NCBI GenBank assembly: GCA_029262175.1
Contig: JAJCZV010000049.1
Span: 1-44,789, forward strand
Reading direction: 5' to 3'
Source: Gemmatimonadota bacterium
GTDB lineage: Bacteria; Gemmatimonadota; Gemmatimonadetes; Palauibacterales; Palauibacteraceae
DNA: 44,789 bases
Each line of letters opens with the position of its first letter. Position 1 is the first letter of the stretch. Below the pieces are notes generated by a model. That model did no database searches. It worked only from the letters and a program-made list of their open reading frames with translations, and was not told the DNA's origin. Made by a program: the position numbers and the translations under genes. Positions 15,220 to 23,757 of the stretch are shown piece after piece.

Positions 15220-16284
15220 CTACTTGCACTGCAGAAGTTGCGCCTTGAGCGCCAAAATCGACTCTGGACGGCGCTCCCGGTCCTTTTCCAACGTCGACAT
15301 GACGACAGCGTCGAGCTCTTCCGGGATCGAATCGGAGAGCATTCGAGGCGGTAGTGGATCGGCGCGCATGATCGCGTTGATGACCCCAGCGATCTTATTG
15401 GCCCCGAAGGGCTTTTCGCCGGTGAGCATCTCGTAGAGCACCACACCAATGGACCAAACATCTGTACGAGGATCTACCCGCTCGCCGCTCATCTGTTCGG
15501 GGGAGATGTAGGTCAGGGTCCCCATCGCCCGCCGGGTTCCGGTGAGCGTTATGTCGGGAAGTTTCGCCAGACCGAAGTCGAGGACCTTTACCGTGTCGTC
15601 ACGCGTGATGAACAGGTTCCCCGGCTTTACGTCGCGATGAATAATCCCTGCTCCGTGCGCCGCGGCGAGACCTGAGCACGATTGAATCGCATAGGAGAGG
15701 GCCTTCTCGATCGATAACGCACCGTCGCGCAATTTGGATCGCAACGTTTCGCCCTCGTACAAGGCCATGACCAGAAACGGACGACCATCGTCGGTCTCGG
15801 AGACCTCGTGGATGATGCACACGTTCTCATGATCCAAGGCGGCGGTCGCCCGCGCCTCGAGCATGAAGCGCTTGTACGGTTCGGAGTCGGGTGCGAAATC
15901 AGGCAGGAACTTCAGCGCCACGCCGCGCTGAAGTATGGTGTCAAGCCCCTGATAGACTTGCCCCATCCCGCCCTCTCCCAGGAGTCGCGAGATTTCGTAG
16001 TGCTTGATCTTCGTTCCGACGACCGGGTCGAAGGTTTCGTGCAGCGCGTTCGAGGCGCGCCCGCCGTCGTCGTCACCGCCGGCAAAAAGCTGAGCCCCCA
16101 GCGAACCGAAGAAGTCCTCGGCCGGTCCCACGCCCTTCAGCAGCCCGCTCACTTCGGCCTTCAACGGCTCGTCTCCTGCGCACTCCGCCTGAAGAAAGCG
16201 CTCGATCTCCTCGGAATCGAGATCGAAGGCGCGATGAAACAGATCTTCTACTCGCTTCCAGCGTTCGCCTAGAGGCTCGGTCAT
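15220..16284 (-). CDS. PknB-type Ser/Thr protein kinase, lacking a C-terminal sensor
   Basis: 354 residues. An N-terminal helical part of about 85 residues (RWKRVEDLFHRAFDL, FLQAECAGDEPLKAEV) is typical of kinases paired with ECF sigma factors in Acidobacteriota/Gemmatimonadota. The kinase domain follows: glycine loop LLGEGGMGQVYQG (101-113), Lys125 in GVALKFL, HRDVKPGNL with Asp218, DFG at 236-238, and APE-like SPEQMSG. The protein ends at about the last helix of the fold, so the usual membrane helix and TPR or propeller sensor are absent. It starts seven bases after the sigma gene stop; a role in controlling that sigma factor or its output is likely but inferred. Confidence 0.92.
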   Translation of the reverse strand: MTEPLGERWKRVEDLFHRAFDLDSEEIERFLQAECAGDEPLKAEVSGLLKGVGPAEDFFGSLGAQLFAGGDDDGGRASNALHETFDPVVGTKIKHYEISRLLGEGGMGQVYQGLDTILQRGVALKFLPDFAPDSEPYKRFMLEARATAALDHENVCIIHEVSETDDGRPFLVMALYEGETLRSKLRDGALSIEKALSYAIQSCSGLAAAHGAGIIHRDVKPGNLFITRDDTVKVLDFGLAKLPDITLTGTRRAMGTLTYISPEQMSGERVDPRTDVWSIGVVLYEMLTGEKPFGANKIAGVINAIMRADPLPPRMLSDSIPEELDAVVMSTLEKDRERRPESILALKAQLLQCK

Positions 16285-16291
16285 GGGTCGG

Positions 16292-16957
16292 CTACGCTGT
16301 GGGTCGTCGGTTGGAAGCCTCGGGCTGGACCTGAATCTCCTGATGAAGCCAAGCCTGAGCCATCGCCCAATCGCGTTTCACCGTAGCCGGCGAAACGTCG
16401 AGGGCTTCGCTCGTTTCGGGGATCGTCAGTCCGCCGAAGAACCGACACTCGACCACGCGCGCTTGTCGGGGGCTACGATCGGCAAGGCGGTGCAGACAGT
16501 CGTCTAACAGAAGGAGCGCGTCATCCTCGGTGTCGGTCCGCGGGTCCGACGCGGCCAACAGTTTCTCGATGTCGTCGAACGTGACGTTGGGGGCGCCGCC
16601 GCCTCGCTTCTTGGCTTGCCTCCGGCGCGCATGGTCGATCAGAACCTGACGCATCGCGGTGCACGCCACCGCCATGAAGTGGGAGCGGTCCCGCCAGTCC
16701 GGCGATTCTTGCACCGCCATCTTTACGTAGGCCTCGTGGAGGAGCGCCGTCGTGTTCAAGCTGACGTCGCCGTGCCAGCGAGCGCGCTGGGAGCGGGCAA
16801 GCGCACGCAGTTCGTCGTAGAGCAGCGGGATCAACTCGCTGACCGCGTCGGAGTCGCCCCCGCGAGCAGCATGTAGGAGTTTTTGGATCTTCGGGTCTAC
16901 CGGTGGTCCGTCGTCCAACGCCCGTCTCCGCTTGGGTGCCGCTCGCTGCTGCGCCAT
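16292..16957 (-). CDS. ECF sigma factor of the kinase-linked type
   Basis: 221 residues from the ATG at 16957, preceded by GGAG at nine bases; a GTG at 16972 would add five residues. Region 2 is seen in LLYDELRALARSQRARW, LNTTALLHEAYVKM and SHFMAVACTAMRQVLIDHAR; region 4 in RQARVVECRFFGGLTIPETS and VSPATVKRDWAMAQAWL. The N-terminal RRRALDD/PPVDPKIQ extension and these signatures match the sigma-70-like group usually found next to Ser/Thr kinases, with no anti-sigma gene. It is the first gene of the operon with the kinase and PPC protein. Phosphorylation by the kinase is a reasonable but unproven model. Confidence 0.92.
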   Translation of the reverse strand: MAQQRAAPKRRRALDDGPPVDPKIQKLLHAARGGDSDAVSELIPLLYDELRALARSQRARWHGDVSLNTTALLHEAYVKMAVQESPDWRDRSHFMAVACTAMRQVLIDHARRRQAKKRGGGAPNVTFDDIEKLLAASDPRTDTEDDALLLLDDCLHRLADRSPRQARVVECRFFGGLTIPETSEALDVSPATVKRDWAMAQAWLHQEIQVQPEASNRRPTA

Positions 16958-17099
16958 GAGGCCGGACTCCACGCTACGTCCTGCAGCGCGCGCCGTCCAT
17001 GAGATGGGTCCGCGGATGAGCCGATCGGGGCCGGTACTGCGTGGCTTGAGGCGGAGGGCAGGGCCTGGCCTGCTACGACCGCCTTACTGGGAGCTACCC

Positions 17100-17189
17100 A
17101 TGATGCATAGAAGTCTCCACATGTCCGAGAGAACCCGAGCGCTGGTAGCGGCCGTCGCGTTCCTCCTGGGTCTTCTACTCACGCGATAG
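17100..17189 (+). CDS. Possible 29-residue membrane peptide
   Basis: ATG at 17100 with GGGAG six bases upstream; the product begins MMHRSLHMSERTRALVAAVA and ends with a hydrophobic helix (FLLGLLL) and Thr-Arg. A basic start followed by a 15-residue hydrophobic helix suits a small single-span membrane peptide. It sits divergently from the ECF sigma operon. Its last codons lie inside a 19-base tandem duplication, so the stop region has been copied once. Evidence is only the ribosome site and composition; chance is possible. Confidence 0.35.
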   Translation: MMHRSLHMSERTRALVAAVAFLLGLLLTR

Positions 17190-17214
17190 TGGACCACTCA
17201 CGCGATAGAGGACC
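17177..17214 (+). repeat. 19-base tandem duplication
   Basis: ACTCACGCGATAGTGGACC (17177-17195) is followed directly by ACTCACGCGATAGAGGACC (17196-17214), 18 of 19 bases identical. The unit contains the TAG that ends the 29-codon frame. It looks like a recent slippage duplication; the unit is not seen elsewhere in the window. Confidence 0.9.
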
Positions 17215-17254
17215 ACGCACTCGTACGGGGCGCCGCCCGATTCTCGCGGACGCC

Positions 17255-20200
17255 CTACGGCACGAGGGCTCGGGGCGGCGACAGCAGGTGCTCGAGCGTA
17301 AACACCTCGCCGTTCTTGATCACGATTCGCGCCCGTCGCAGGTCGCTAATGTTCTCGAGCGGGTTGCCGTCGACGATCAGCATGTCCGCCAGCGCCCCTG
17401 ACGTGAGACTGCCGATCTCGCCCTCCATGGCCAGAGCGGATGCTGCGGTGGAAGTCGCGGCACGGAGCGCCTCGTATTCCGTCAAACCGCCCCAGACATA
17501 GTTCTCGACCTCGGCCACGAGTGCCGCCCCGTAGGGGATGATAGGCGAATCCGTGCCCGCTACGACGCGCCCGCCACCCCGGACGACCCGGGTAATCGTC
17601 TCGCCGGCGTCGGCCAGCATCGCGTCGTTCCCGCGGCGCATGCCGGCCATTGCCCTCAGCTGCGCCTGCAACGGCGCGGGGAAGAGCCCCATTCGCGGGT
17701 CCTCCAGCCAATCGGAGTCCTCGCTCGCCACCTTGGACCAGCCGCCCATCAGCGCCATGGTCGGTGTGATGGTCATGCCGGATGCGTTCAATAGCTCGAC
17801 CACATCATCGTACGTGCGGTACATGGCCGTGACCTTCGGAGAATATCCGCGGCGACTCGTTCCGGAGATGTGTTCGACGTGATCGGCGCCATGTGCCACG
17901 GATGGATAAATCTCGTGGCTCGACACGGGAATCCCGATCGAATGAGCGAAGTCGATGACGCGTCGCTGCATGAGGTCGGGCATCCGGACGTACGTTTTGA
18001 TCAACGAGTAGTCGAGCTTTTGTGCGCGGTCGAGCTCCAGCTCGAGCGACCCGTTCGGACCCAGCGCGGAAGCGATCGGATAGTAGATTCGCGATCCGTC
18101 CATGATCCTACCGGTGGCAAACTCCCGTGGTCCGATGCGGCGACCGTGCTCGACGGCCTCGCGTCGTTCGCGGATCTCGTAGGAATCCGAGGACGGGTCA
18201 CGGATCGTCGTTACCCCGTATGCGAGGAACACGCGTCCGAGCGCTTCGCCCATTCCGTATCCGAGGTGCGCATGCATGTCGACGAGTCCGGGAATCACCG
18301 TCTGGCTCCCGGCGTCGACGACCTCGCCGGTGTGATTGGCGTTGTCATGCGGCAGGATCGACTGAATCCGATTGCCTTCGAGGATCAAGTCGACGTTGCG
18401 ATCGACTGCATCAGATGTCCCGTCCCAAACCCGGGCGGCGTGTACGACCACCGGCGGCTGGTCGGTGGCCGCTCGCTGCCACGTCAGATCGAGCGGGATC
18501 TCTTCGATTCGGCCGTCGTCGAGCCAGATCTTGCGGAGTCCTTCCACCGCTTGATACACGATGGAACGGGAGTCGGCGGTCCAGGAAATCGCGTCCGCGT
18601 GATGGTTGGTGAGGCGCTCCGGCGGGCCGAAGGGGACGCCGCTCTCGTCGACGTCGACGACCCATAAGAGGCCATCGCTGACATAGGCCATCTGCCGTCC
18701 GTCGGGCGACCAGAGCGGACCATCGAGCGCACGCACGCCCATGTTGCGGTGCTCCGCGGCGGTTACTCGACGCGGCGCCCCACCATCCATGGGTTGGAGC
18801 ACAATTTCGTTTCGCCCCTCGCGAAAACGACTCGAGTATGGGGTTAGCGCAGACAGCGCGATCGTCGAGCCATCCGGAGACCACGACGGCCGGCTCGGAC
18901 CGAAGAGGTCATCCCGGATGACGTCGACTTCTCCCGTGCCGAGGTTGACACGTTGGAGCGCGCTTCCGAGTCCTTGGGCCGCGGTGAAGATCAGGTGTTC
19001 TCCATCGGGCGACCATGAGGGAGCAACTTCTCCCCCCGCGAGGGTCGTCACGCGCCCCTCCGCTCCGGACGTCATATCGCGCACCCAGATGTCGAGGGTT
19101 CCTTCGCGATCGCTCGCGTAGGCGAGCTGTCGCCCGTCTCGCGACCAGGCCGGCTGCGTGTCGACGAACGTGTCGTCCGTTAGTTGTCGCGGCGTCGGGT
19201 TCCCGATATCGAGAAGCCAAAGATCTCCGAGGGCCCCGAACGCGACCTGGCTGCCGTCGGGCGAGACCGCGGGAGCCACGATTCCGCGCACCGGCTGGGG
19301 TCCAGAAGGGTCGAAGGAGCGCGGCTTACGATCGTAGGCCTTGCGGGTAAACGCGAAGGTGGCAGTGAACGGTTCGCCTTCGCCCTGCTGCCCATCCAAG
19401 TCGACGCGTTTGATGACGCCATCGGACGTGTACAAGAGATCGCTTGCCGAGGCCCAGTGCGGCCGGAAGGGGAACACGTCGTCGCCAGGCTGACTCAGCA
19501 TCGTCGGTTCCGTTCCGGAGCCGGCGGTGACCTCCGTCACATACAACCCGGTTTGTCCCTGAGAAACGCCGGCAAAAGCCACGAGCTGGCCATCTCGGCT
19601 CCACGCGGGCGAGGTGGCACCGCGCGCGGTAGCCACCATGGTCTCGGGGACGTCTTCGCCACGCCGGATCCAGATGCTGCCGTCTTGGCGTGAGGAAGCG
19701 TAGGCGATCGCCTCGCCGTCGGCAGACCAGGACGGCGTGAACTCGTGCTCGGAGGTTTCCGTCACCTGGAACATCTGTCCGTCATCGATGCGGAGAACCC
19801 AGACGTCGTAGTTGCCCGTCCGATCCGACGAGAACGCGATCGCCTGTCCGTCGGGAGAATACTGCGGTTCCCGGTAGTCGTACGGCCCGAACGTGTGCTG
19901 CACGGGATCGGATCCGTCCCCGGCGATCGACCAGATGTGCCAGTTTCCGTCGCGATACGATTGGAACACGATCCGGTTGCCGTCCGGCGACCACTGCGGC
20001 TGCCGCGCGTCGTAATACATGTCGGTGATCGCGCGCGCCTCGAGCGCCCCGGCTTCGCGAACCCAGAGCGTCCCTTGAAGGTCGATCACGATCCGTTGTC
20101 CGTCCGGCGACACGGCCGCGGCCAAGTTCGTCCCTTGGGAAACGGTTACGCGGACGTCTCGATCTTGGGCAGCCGCAGTTCCGCAAAAGAGACCCAACGC

Positions 20201-20257
20201 CGAAAGGACGGTCGCGGCGACTCGTGGGGCGATAGGTCGAGGGCGAAGCGATCTCAC
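17255..20257 (-). CDS. Secreted PD40 beta-propeller fused to an amidohydrolase
   Basis: 1000 residues with a Sec signal peptide (VAATVLSALGLFCGTAAAQ). Residues about 30-590 are TolB-like blades with W-S-P-D-G motifs (QPQWSPDGNRIVFQS, QPAWSRDGRQLAYAS, APSWSPDGEHLIFTA, GPLWSPDGRQMAYVS and others), enough for two propellers. From about 605 the amidohydrolase begins (VVHAARVWDGTSD, VIPGLVDMHAHLGYG). Metal-ligand candidates are the HxH near residue 661, Lys in YSLIKTYVRM, His in PVSSHEIYP, His in ADHVEHISG and Asp in VAGTDSPI, all present, so it should be active. Members include dipeptidase-, imidazolonepropionase- and prolidase-like enzymes; the substrate is unknown. The gene stands alone. Confidence 0.92.
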   Translation of the reverse strand: MRSLRPRPIAPRVAATVLSALGLFCGTAAAQDRDVRVTVSQGTNLAAAVSPDGQRIVIDLQGTLWVREAGALEARAITDMYYDARQPQWSPDGNRIVFQSYRDGNWHIWSIAGDGSDPVQHTFGPYDYREPQYSPDGQAIAFSSDRTGNYDVWVLRIDDGQMFQVTETSEHEFTPSWSADGEAIAYASSRQDGSIWIRRGEDVPETMVATARGATSPAWSRDGQLVAFAGVSQGQTGLYVTEVTAGSGTEPTMLSQPGDDVFPFRPHWASASDLLYTSDGVIKRVDLDGQQGEGEPFTATFAFTRKAYDRKPRSFDPSGPQPVRGIVAPAVSPDGSQVAFGALGDLWLLDIGNPTPRQLTDDTFVDTQPAWSRDGRQLAYASDREGTLDIWVRDMTSGAEGRVTTLAGGEVAPSWSPDGEHLIFTAAQGLGSALQRVNLGTGEVDVIRDDLFGPSRPSWSPDGSTIALSALTPYSSRFREGRNEIVLQPMDGGAPRRVTAAEHRNMGVRALDGPLWSPDGRQMAYVSDGLLWVVDVDESGVPFGPPERLTNHHADAISWTADSRSIVYQAVEGLRKIWLDDGRIEEIPLDLTWQRAATDQPPVVVHAARVWDGTSDAVDRNVDLILEGNRIQSILPHDNANHTGEVVDAGSQTVIPGLVDMHAHLGYGMGEALGRVFLAYGVTTIRDPSSDSYEIRERREAVEHGRRIGPREFATGRIMDGSRIYYPIASALGPNGSLELELDRAQKLDYSLIKTYVRMPDLMQRRVIDFAHSIGIPVSSHEIYPSVAHGADHVEHISGTSRRGYSPKVTAMYRTYDDVVELLNASGMTITPTMALMGGWSKVASEDSDWLEDPRMGLFPAPLQAQLRAMAGMRRGNDAMLADAGETITRVVRGGGRVVAGTDSPIIPYGAALVAEVENYVWGGLTEYEALRAATSTAASALAMEGEIGSLTSGALADMLIVDGNPLENISDLRRARIVIKNGEVFTLEHLLSPPRALVP

Positions 20258-20416
20258 GGTTCCTCCGGGTCGATTACGTGACGCGTCAAGGCAAGATCGA
20301 AGCTAGGGCCGGTCCATGGGCAAACGCGAGTGCGACCCAAGGCGGCGACCGTGGACGTGCGGGCCGTGATCGCGTAACCCCTCGACGGGGACGCTTCGAG
20401 GTTGCATCTACAAGAC

Positions 20417-22012
20417 ATGAAATCGAGTGATCTGACGATAGACCGTTCGGTCCAGCCCGCGCGGCTGACCTATGGATCGAGTTTCAACGCGGCGAGCTGG
20501 TACATCGACCGGCACGTGGTCGAGGGTCGATCCGCAAAGCTGGCGATCCGTGCGACCGGTGTCGACGTCACCTACGGCGACCTCGAGGCCCGAGTGAACC
20601 GAGCCGGCAACGCGTTAACGGGTTTGGGGCTGGCGCCCGGCGACCGGCTCCTCATGGTCGTGAAGGATTGTCCGGAGTTCTTCTACTTCTTTTGGGGTGC
20701 GATCAAGGCCGGCATCATCCCCGTTCCGGTGAACTTCATGATGCGAGCGCCGGAACTCGAATTCATGATCGAAGACTCGGGTTGTCGGGCCGTCGCGTAC
20801 TCTCCGGAATTCGCCGCCGAGGTGGTCAGGGCGCTCGTATCCGCGGCGACGGGGGCGCAGGGCCTTCGCCTCGACAGCGACGGCTTTTTGGACGAACTCT
20901 CTGGTGCCTCGCCGACCCTCGACGCCAGCCCAGCGGGGCCGGAGGACGTCGCGTTCTGGCTCTACTCATCGGGCACGACGGGTCGCCCGAAGGGAATCCC
21001 GCACCGTCACCGGGATCTCGTCGCGACCTGCGAACACTACGCCGTCGGGGTCCTCGGGCTTACCGAGGACGATCGATGCTACTCCGCAGCCAAGCTGTTC
21101 TTCGCCTATGGAATGGGGAACGCGATGACGTTCCCGCTCTATGTCGGCGGCACGGCGATGTTAGACGAGCGGCGCCCGACGCCCGAGACGACCTTCGAGA
21201 CCATCTCCACGTTCGAGCCGACGGCATATTTCGGCGTGCCCACCTTGTACGCCGCGCAGTTGGCGTGGCTCGACTCCGAAGCACCAATGGACCTCGGGCC
21301 GTTGAGGCTGTGCGTGTCTGCAGGCGAAGCGCTGCCGCCTGACTTGTTTCGACGCTGGAAGGAGGCCACGGGGATCGAGATCCTCGACGGCATCGGATCC
21401 ACCGAGGCGCTGCATATCTTCATCTCCAACAGGGTTGGCTCGGTCGAGCCGGGCGCGACCGGCCGGGTCGTGGCGGGATACGACGCCCGTGTCGTATCCG
21501 AAACGGGTGAGGAGGCGGCTCCGGGCGAGAACGGCCAGTTGGAGATTCGAGGGGATTCGATCACGCCAGGCTACTGGAACCGTCCCGAGCAGAATGCGGC
21601 GACCCTTGTCGACGGGTGGCTGCGTACGGGCGATGAATACATTCGCGACGAACAAGGCTTCTTCTTCTACCAAGGTCGCGCCGATGACATGATGAAGGTG
21701 GGCGGCATCTGGTGCTCTCCATTCGACATCGAAGCACGTTTGATCGAACACCCCGCCGTTTTGGAGGTGGCGGTCGTCGGCCGTCGCGACGAGCACGAAC
21801 TCGTGAAGCCGGAAGCGCACGTGGTGCTTGCAAATGACTTGCGGGAGACGGCGGGCGCCGAGTCCGCACGCAACGCACTCGAGGCCGAGCTCGTGGCCCA
21901 TTGTCAGGCGGGACTGCCAAAGTACATGTATCCGCGATGGGTAAATTTCTTGTCGGATCTTCCCAAAACCGCGACCGGGAAAATCCAGCGCTATCGACTG
22001 AGGAAGGAATGA
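20417..22012 (+). CDS. Benzoate-CoA-ligase-family acyl-CoA synthetase
   Basis: 531 residues from the ATG at 20417; a TTG at 20402 is possible, but GAGG abuts it. ANL-superfamily motifs are complete: YSSGTTGRPKGIPH (about 183-196, ATP loop), GIGSTEALHIFISN, the hinge region YYQGRADDMMKVGGIWCSP and the catalytic-Lys motif PKTATGKIQRY near the end. The GIGSTEALHIFISNR and DDMMKVGGIWCSPF segments are those of the benzoate-CoA ligase group, which forms an aryl-AMP and then aryl-CoA. Related aryl or short-chain acids are possible substrates. Its stop overlaps or abuts the amidase start (four-base ATGA), so the ligase and amidase are coupled, suggesting the amidase releases the acid that is activated here. 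Confidence 0.88.
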   Translation: MKSSDLTIDRSVQPARLTYGSSFNAASWYIDRHVVEGRSAKLAIRATGVDVTYGDLEARVNRAGNALTGLGLAPGDRLLMVVKDCPEFFYFFWGAIKAGIIPVPVNFMMRAPELEFMIEDSGCRAVAYSPEFAAEVVRALVSAATGAQGLRLDSDGFLDELSGASPTLDASPAGPEDVAFWLYSSGTTGRPKGIPHRHRDLVATCEHYAVGVLGLTEDDRCYSAAKLFFAYGMGNAMTFPLYVGGTAMLDERRPTPETTFETISTFEPTAYFGVPTLYAAQLAWLDSEAPMDLGPLRLCVSAGEALPPDLFRRWKEATGIEILDGIGSTEALHIFISNRVGSVEPGATGRVVAGYDARVVSETGEEAAPGENGQLEIRGDSITPGYWNRPEQNAATLVDGWLRTGDEYIRDEQGFFFYQGRADDMMKVGGIWCSPFDIEARLIEHPAVLEVAVVGRRDEHELVKPEAHVVLANDLRETAGAESARNALEAELVAHCQAGLPKYMYPRWVNFLSDLPKTATGKIQRYRLRKE

Positions 22013-22014
22013 CA

Positions 22015-23736
22015 ATGGACGGAGACTCGGATACAGGTGGGTTGGATCGGCGCGCGTTCATGGCGTCGTTGTCCGCGATGGGTCTCGGTGCGACGGCCCT
22101 ACCTGCGGAGCTGTGGGCCCGAGCCGATGCGGGCCAGGCGGTCATCACCAAAGGCATGATCTCGGCTGCGGCCAGCCTCGCGGGTCTCGACTTCACCGAT
22201 GCGGAGCTCGAACTCATGGTCGAGGATCTCGGCCGAACCCGCGAGGGGTACGCGGAGCTGCGTTCGGTGACGATTCCCAACTCCGTGCCTCCCGCGCTGC
22301 ATTTCGAACCTGCACTCCCGGGAAGCTCGTACCCGAGCGAATCGACCGTCTTCCGGTACTCGAGACCACGAGGGCTAGAGCGCCCGGCCAGAACCGAAGC
22401 GATGGCGTTCTGGCCGGTCACCCACCTGGCGGAGATGGTGCGCACCAGACAGGTCACTTCGACGGAGTTGACCCAGATGTATCTGGGTCGACTCAAAGCG
22501 CACGGGCCGACGCTCGAGTGCGTGGTCACGCTCACCGAAGAGCTCGCGCTGCGTCAAGCCGCTCGCGCGGATGCGGAACTCGCGCGCGGACACTACCGGG
22601 GTCCACTCCACGGCATCCCGTGGGGTGCCAAAGATCTTCTGGCTGAAGACTCGTACGTGACCACGTGGGGCGCGAAACCCTACGAAGATCAGCACGTGCC
22701 GGACGACTCGACGGTCGGTCGACGGTTGGAGGAGGCGGGGGCGGTACTCGTCGCCAAGCTCACGCTCGGCGCGCTGGCTCAGGGGGACCGCTGGTTCGGG
22801 GGTCGTACCAACAACCCCTGGAACCTCGAGCAAGGTTCGAGCGGATCGTCCGCCGGTCCGGGCTCGGCCACCATCGCGGGATTGGTGGGATTCTCGATCG
22901 GAAGCGAGACCTTGGGGTCGATCGTCTCTCCGTCCACGCGATGTGGCGCGTCCGGTCTCAGACCGACGTTTGGTCGGGTGAGTCGGGCGGGCGCCATGGC
23001 GCTGTCTTGGAGCATGGACAAGCTCGGACCGATGTGCCGATCCGTCGAGGATTGTGCGATGGTCCTCAAAGTGATTCACGGGGCCGACGGCAAGGATCCG
23101 ACGGCCCGCGACGTGGCGTTCGACTGGGATCCCGATCGACCACTGTCGGATCTGAGGGTCGGCTACCTCGCGTCTGCATTCGAAGAGGACCGGACGGACA
23201 CCGAATGGAAGGCGTTTGACGACTCGACCCTCGAGCTGATTCGCAGCATGGGGATCGATCCGATCCGCATCGATCTGCCAGACGACATTCCGTACGGCGC
23301 CATGCGCATCATCCTCAGCGCCGAGGCCGGCGCCGCCTTCGACGAGTTGACCCGAAGCGGTCGTGACGATTTGCTCGTCCGCCAAACGGGGGGTGCGTGG
23401 CCAAACACGTTCCGCAAAGCCCGAATGATTCCGGCGGTCGAGTACATCCAAGCCAACCGATTGCGCACGATGGCGATGCAGCGCTTCGCCGACGTGATGG
23501 ATGGGATCGACGTCGTCGTCACCCCGAGCTTTGGCGGTGCGATGCTGCTGCTGACCAACCTCACCGGTCACCCGCAGGTCGTCATCCCCAATGGGTATCG
23601 CGCGGGGGATGGAACGCCGACGAGCGTGTCGTTCGTGGGCAAGTTGTTTGGGGACAGTGAAGCGTTGCGGCTCGCAAAGGCCGTGCAGGACGCGACCGAT
23701 TTCCACCAGCAGCACCCGCCGTTGTTTGCGGTTTAG
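22015..23736 (+). CDS. Exported amidase-signature hydrolase
   Basis: 573 residues from the ATG at 22015, chosen because AGGAAGG lies seven bases upstream; an ATG at 22009 in the same frame would overlap the ligase stop. The N-terminus DRRAFMASLSAMGLGATALP looks like a twin-arginine signal, so the enzyme is probably exported folded. The amidase-signature catalytic set is visible: Lys in WGAKDLLAED (about residue 205) and the Ser-rich segment GSSGSSAGPGSA (about 275-286) with the cis-Ser and nucleophilic Ser. Family members hydrolyse amides, including aryl and aliphatic ones. An N-terminal domain of about 130 residues precedes the core. Between a CoA ligase and an aldolase, it probably opens a catabolic route. 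Confidence 0.88.
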   Translation: MDGDSDTGGLDRRAFMASLSAMGLGATALPAELWARADAGQAVITKGMISAAASLAGLDFTDAELELMVEDLGRTREGYAELRSVTIPNSVPPALHFEPALPGSSYPSESTVFRYSRPRGLERPARTEAMAFWPVTHLAEMVRTRQVTSTELTQMYLGRLKAHGPTLECVVTLTEELALRQAARADAELARGHYRGPLHGIPWGAKDLLAEDSYVTTWGAKPYEDQHVPDDSTVGRRLEEAGAVLVAKLTLGALAQGDRWFGGRTNNPWNLEQGSSGSSAGPGSATIAGLVGFSIGSETLGSIVSPSTRCGASGLRPTFGRVSRAGAMALSWSMDKLGPMCRSVEDCAMVLKVIHGADGKDPTARDVAFDWDPDRPLSDLRVGYLASAFEEDRTDTEWKAFDDSTLELIRSMGIDPIRIDLPDDIPYGAMRIILSAEAGAAFDELTRSGRDDLLVRQTGGAWPNTFRKARMIPAVEYIQANRLRTMAMQRFADVMDGIDVVVTPSFGGAMLLLTNLTGHPQVVIPNGYRAGDGTPTSVSFVGKLFGDSEALRLAKAVQDATDFHQQHPPLFAV

Positions 23737-23757
23737 AGTGCGGGAGATCGTCGGGAT

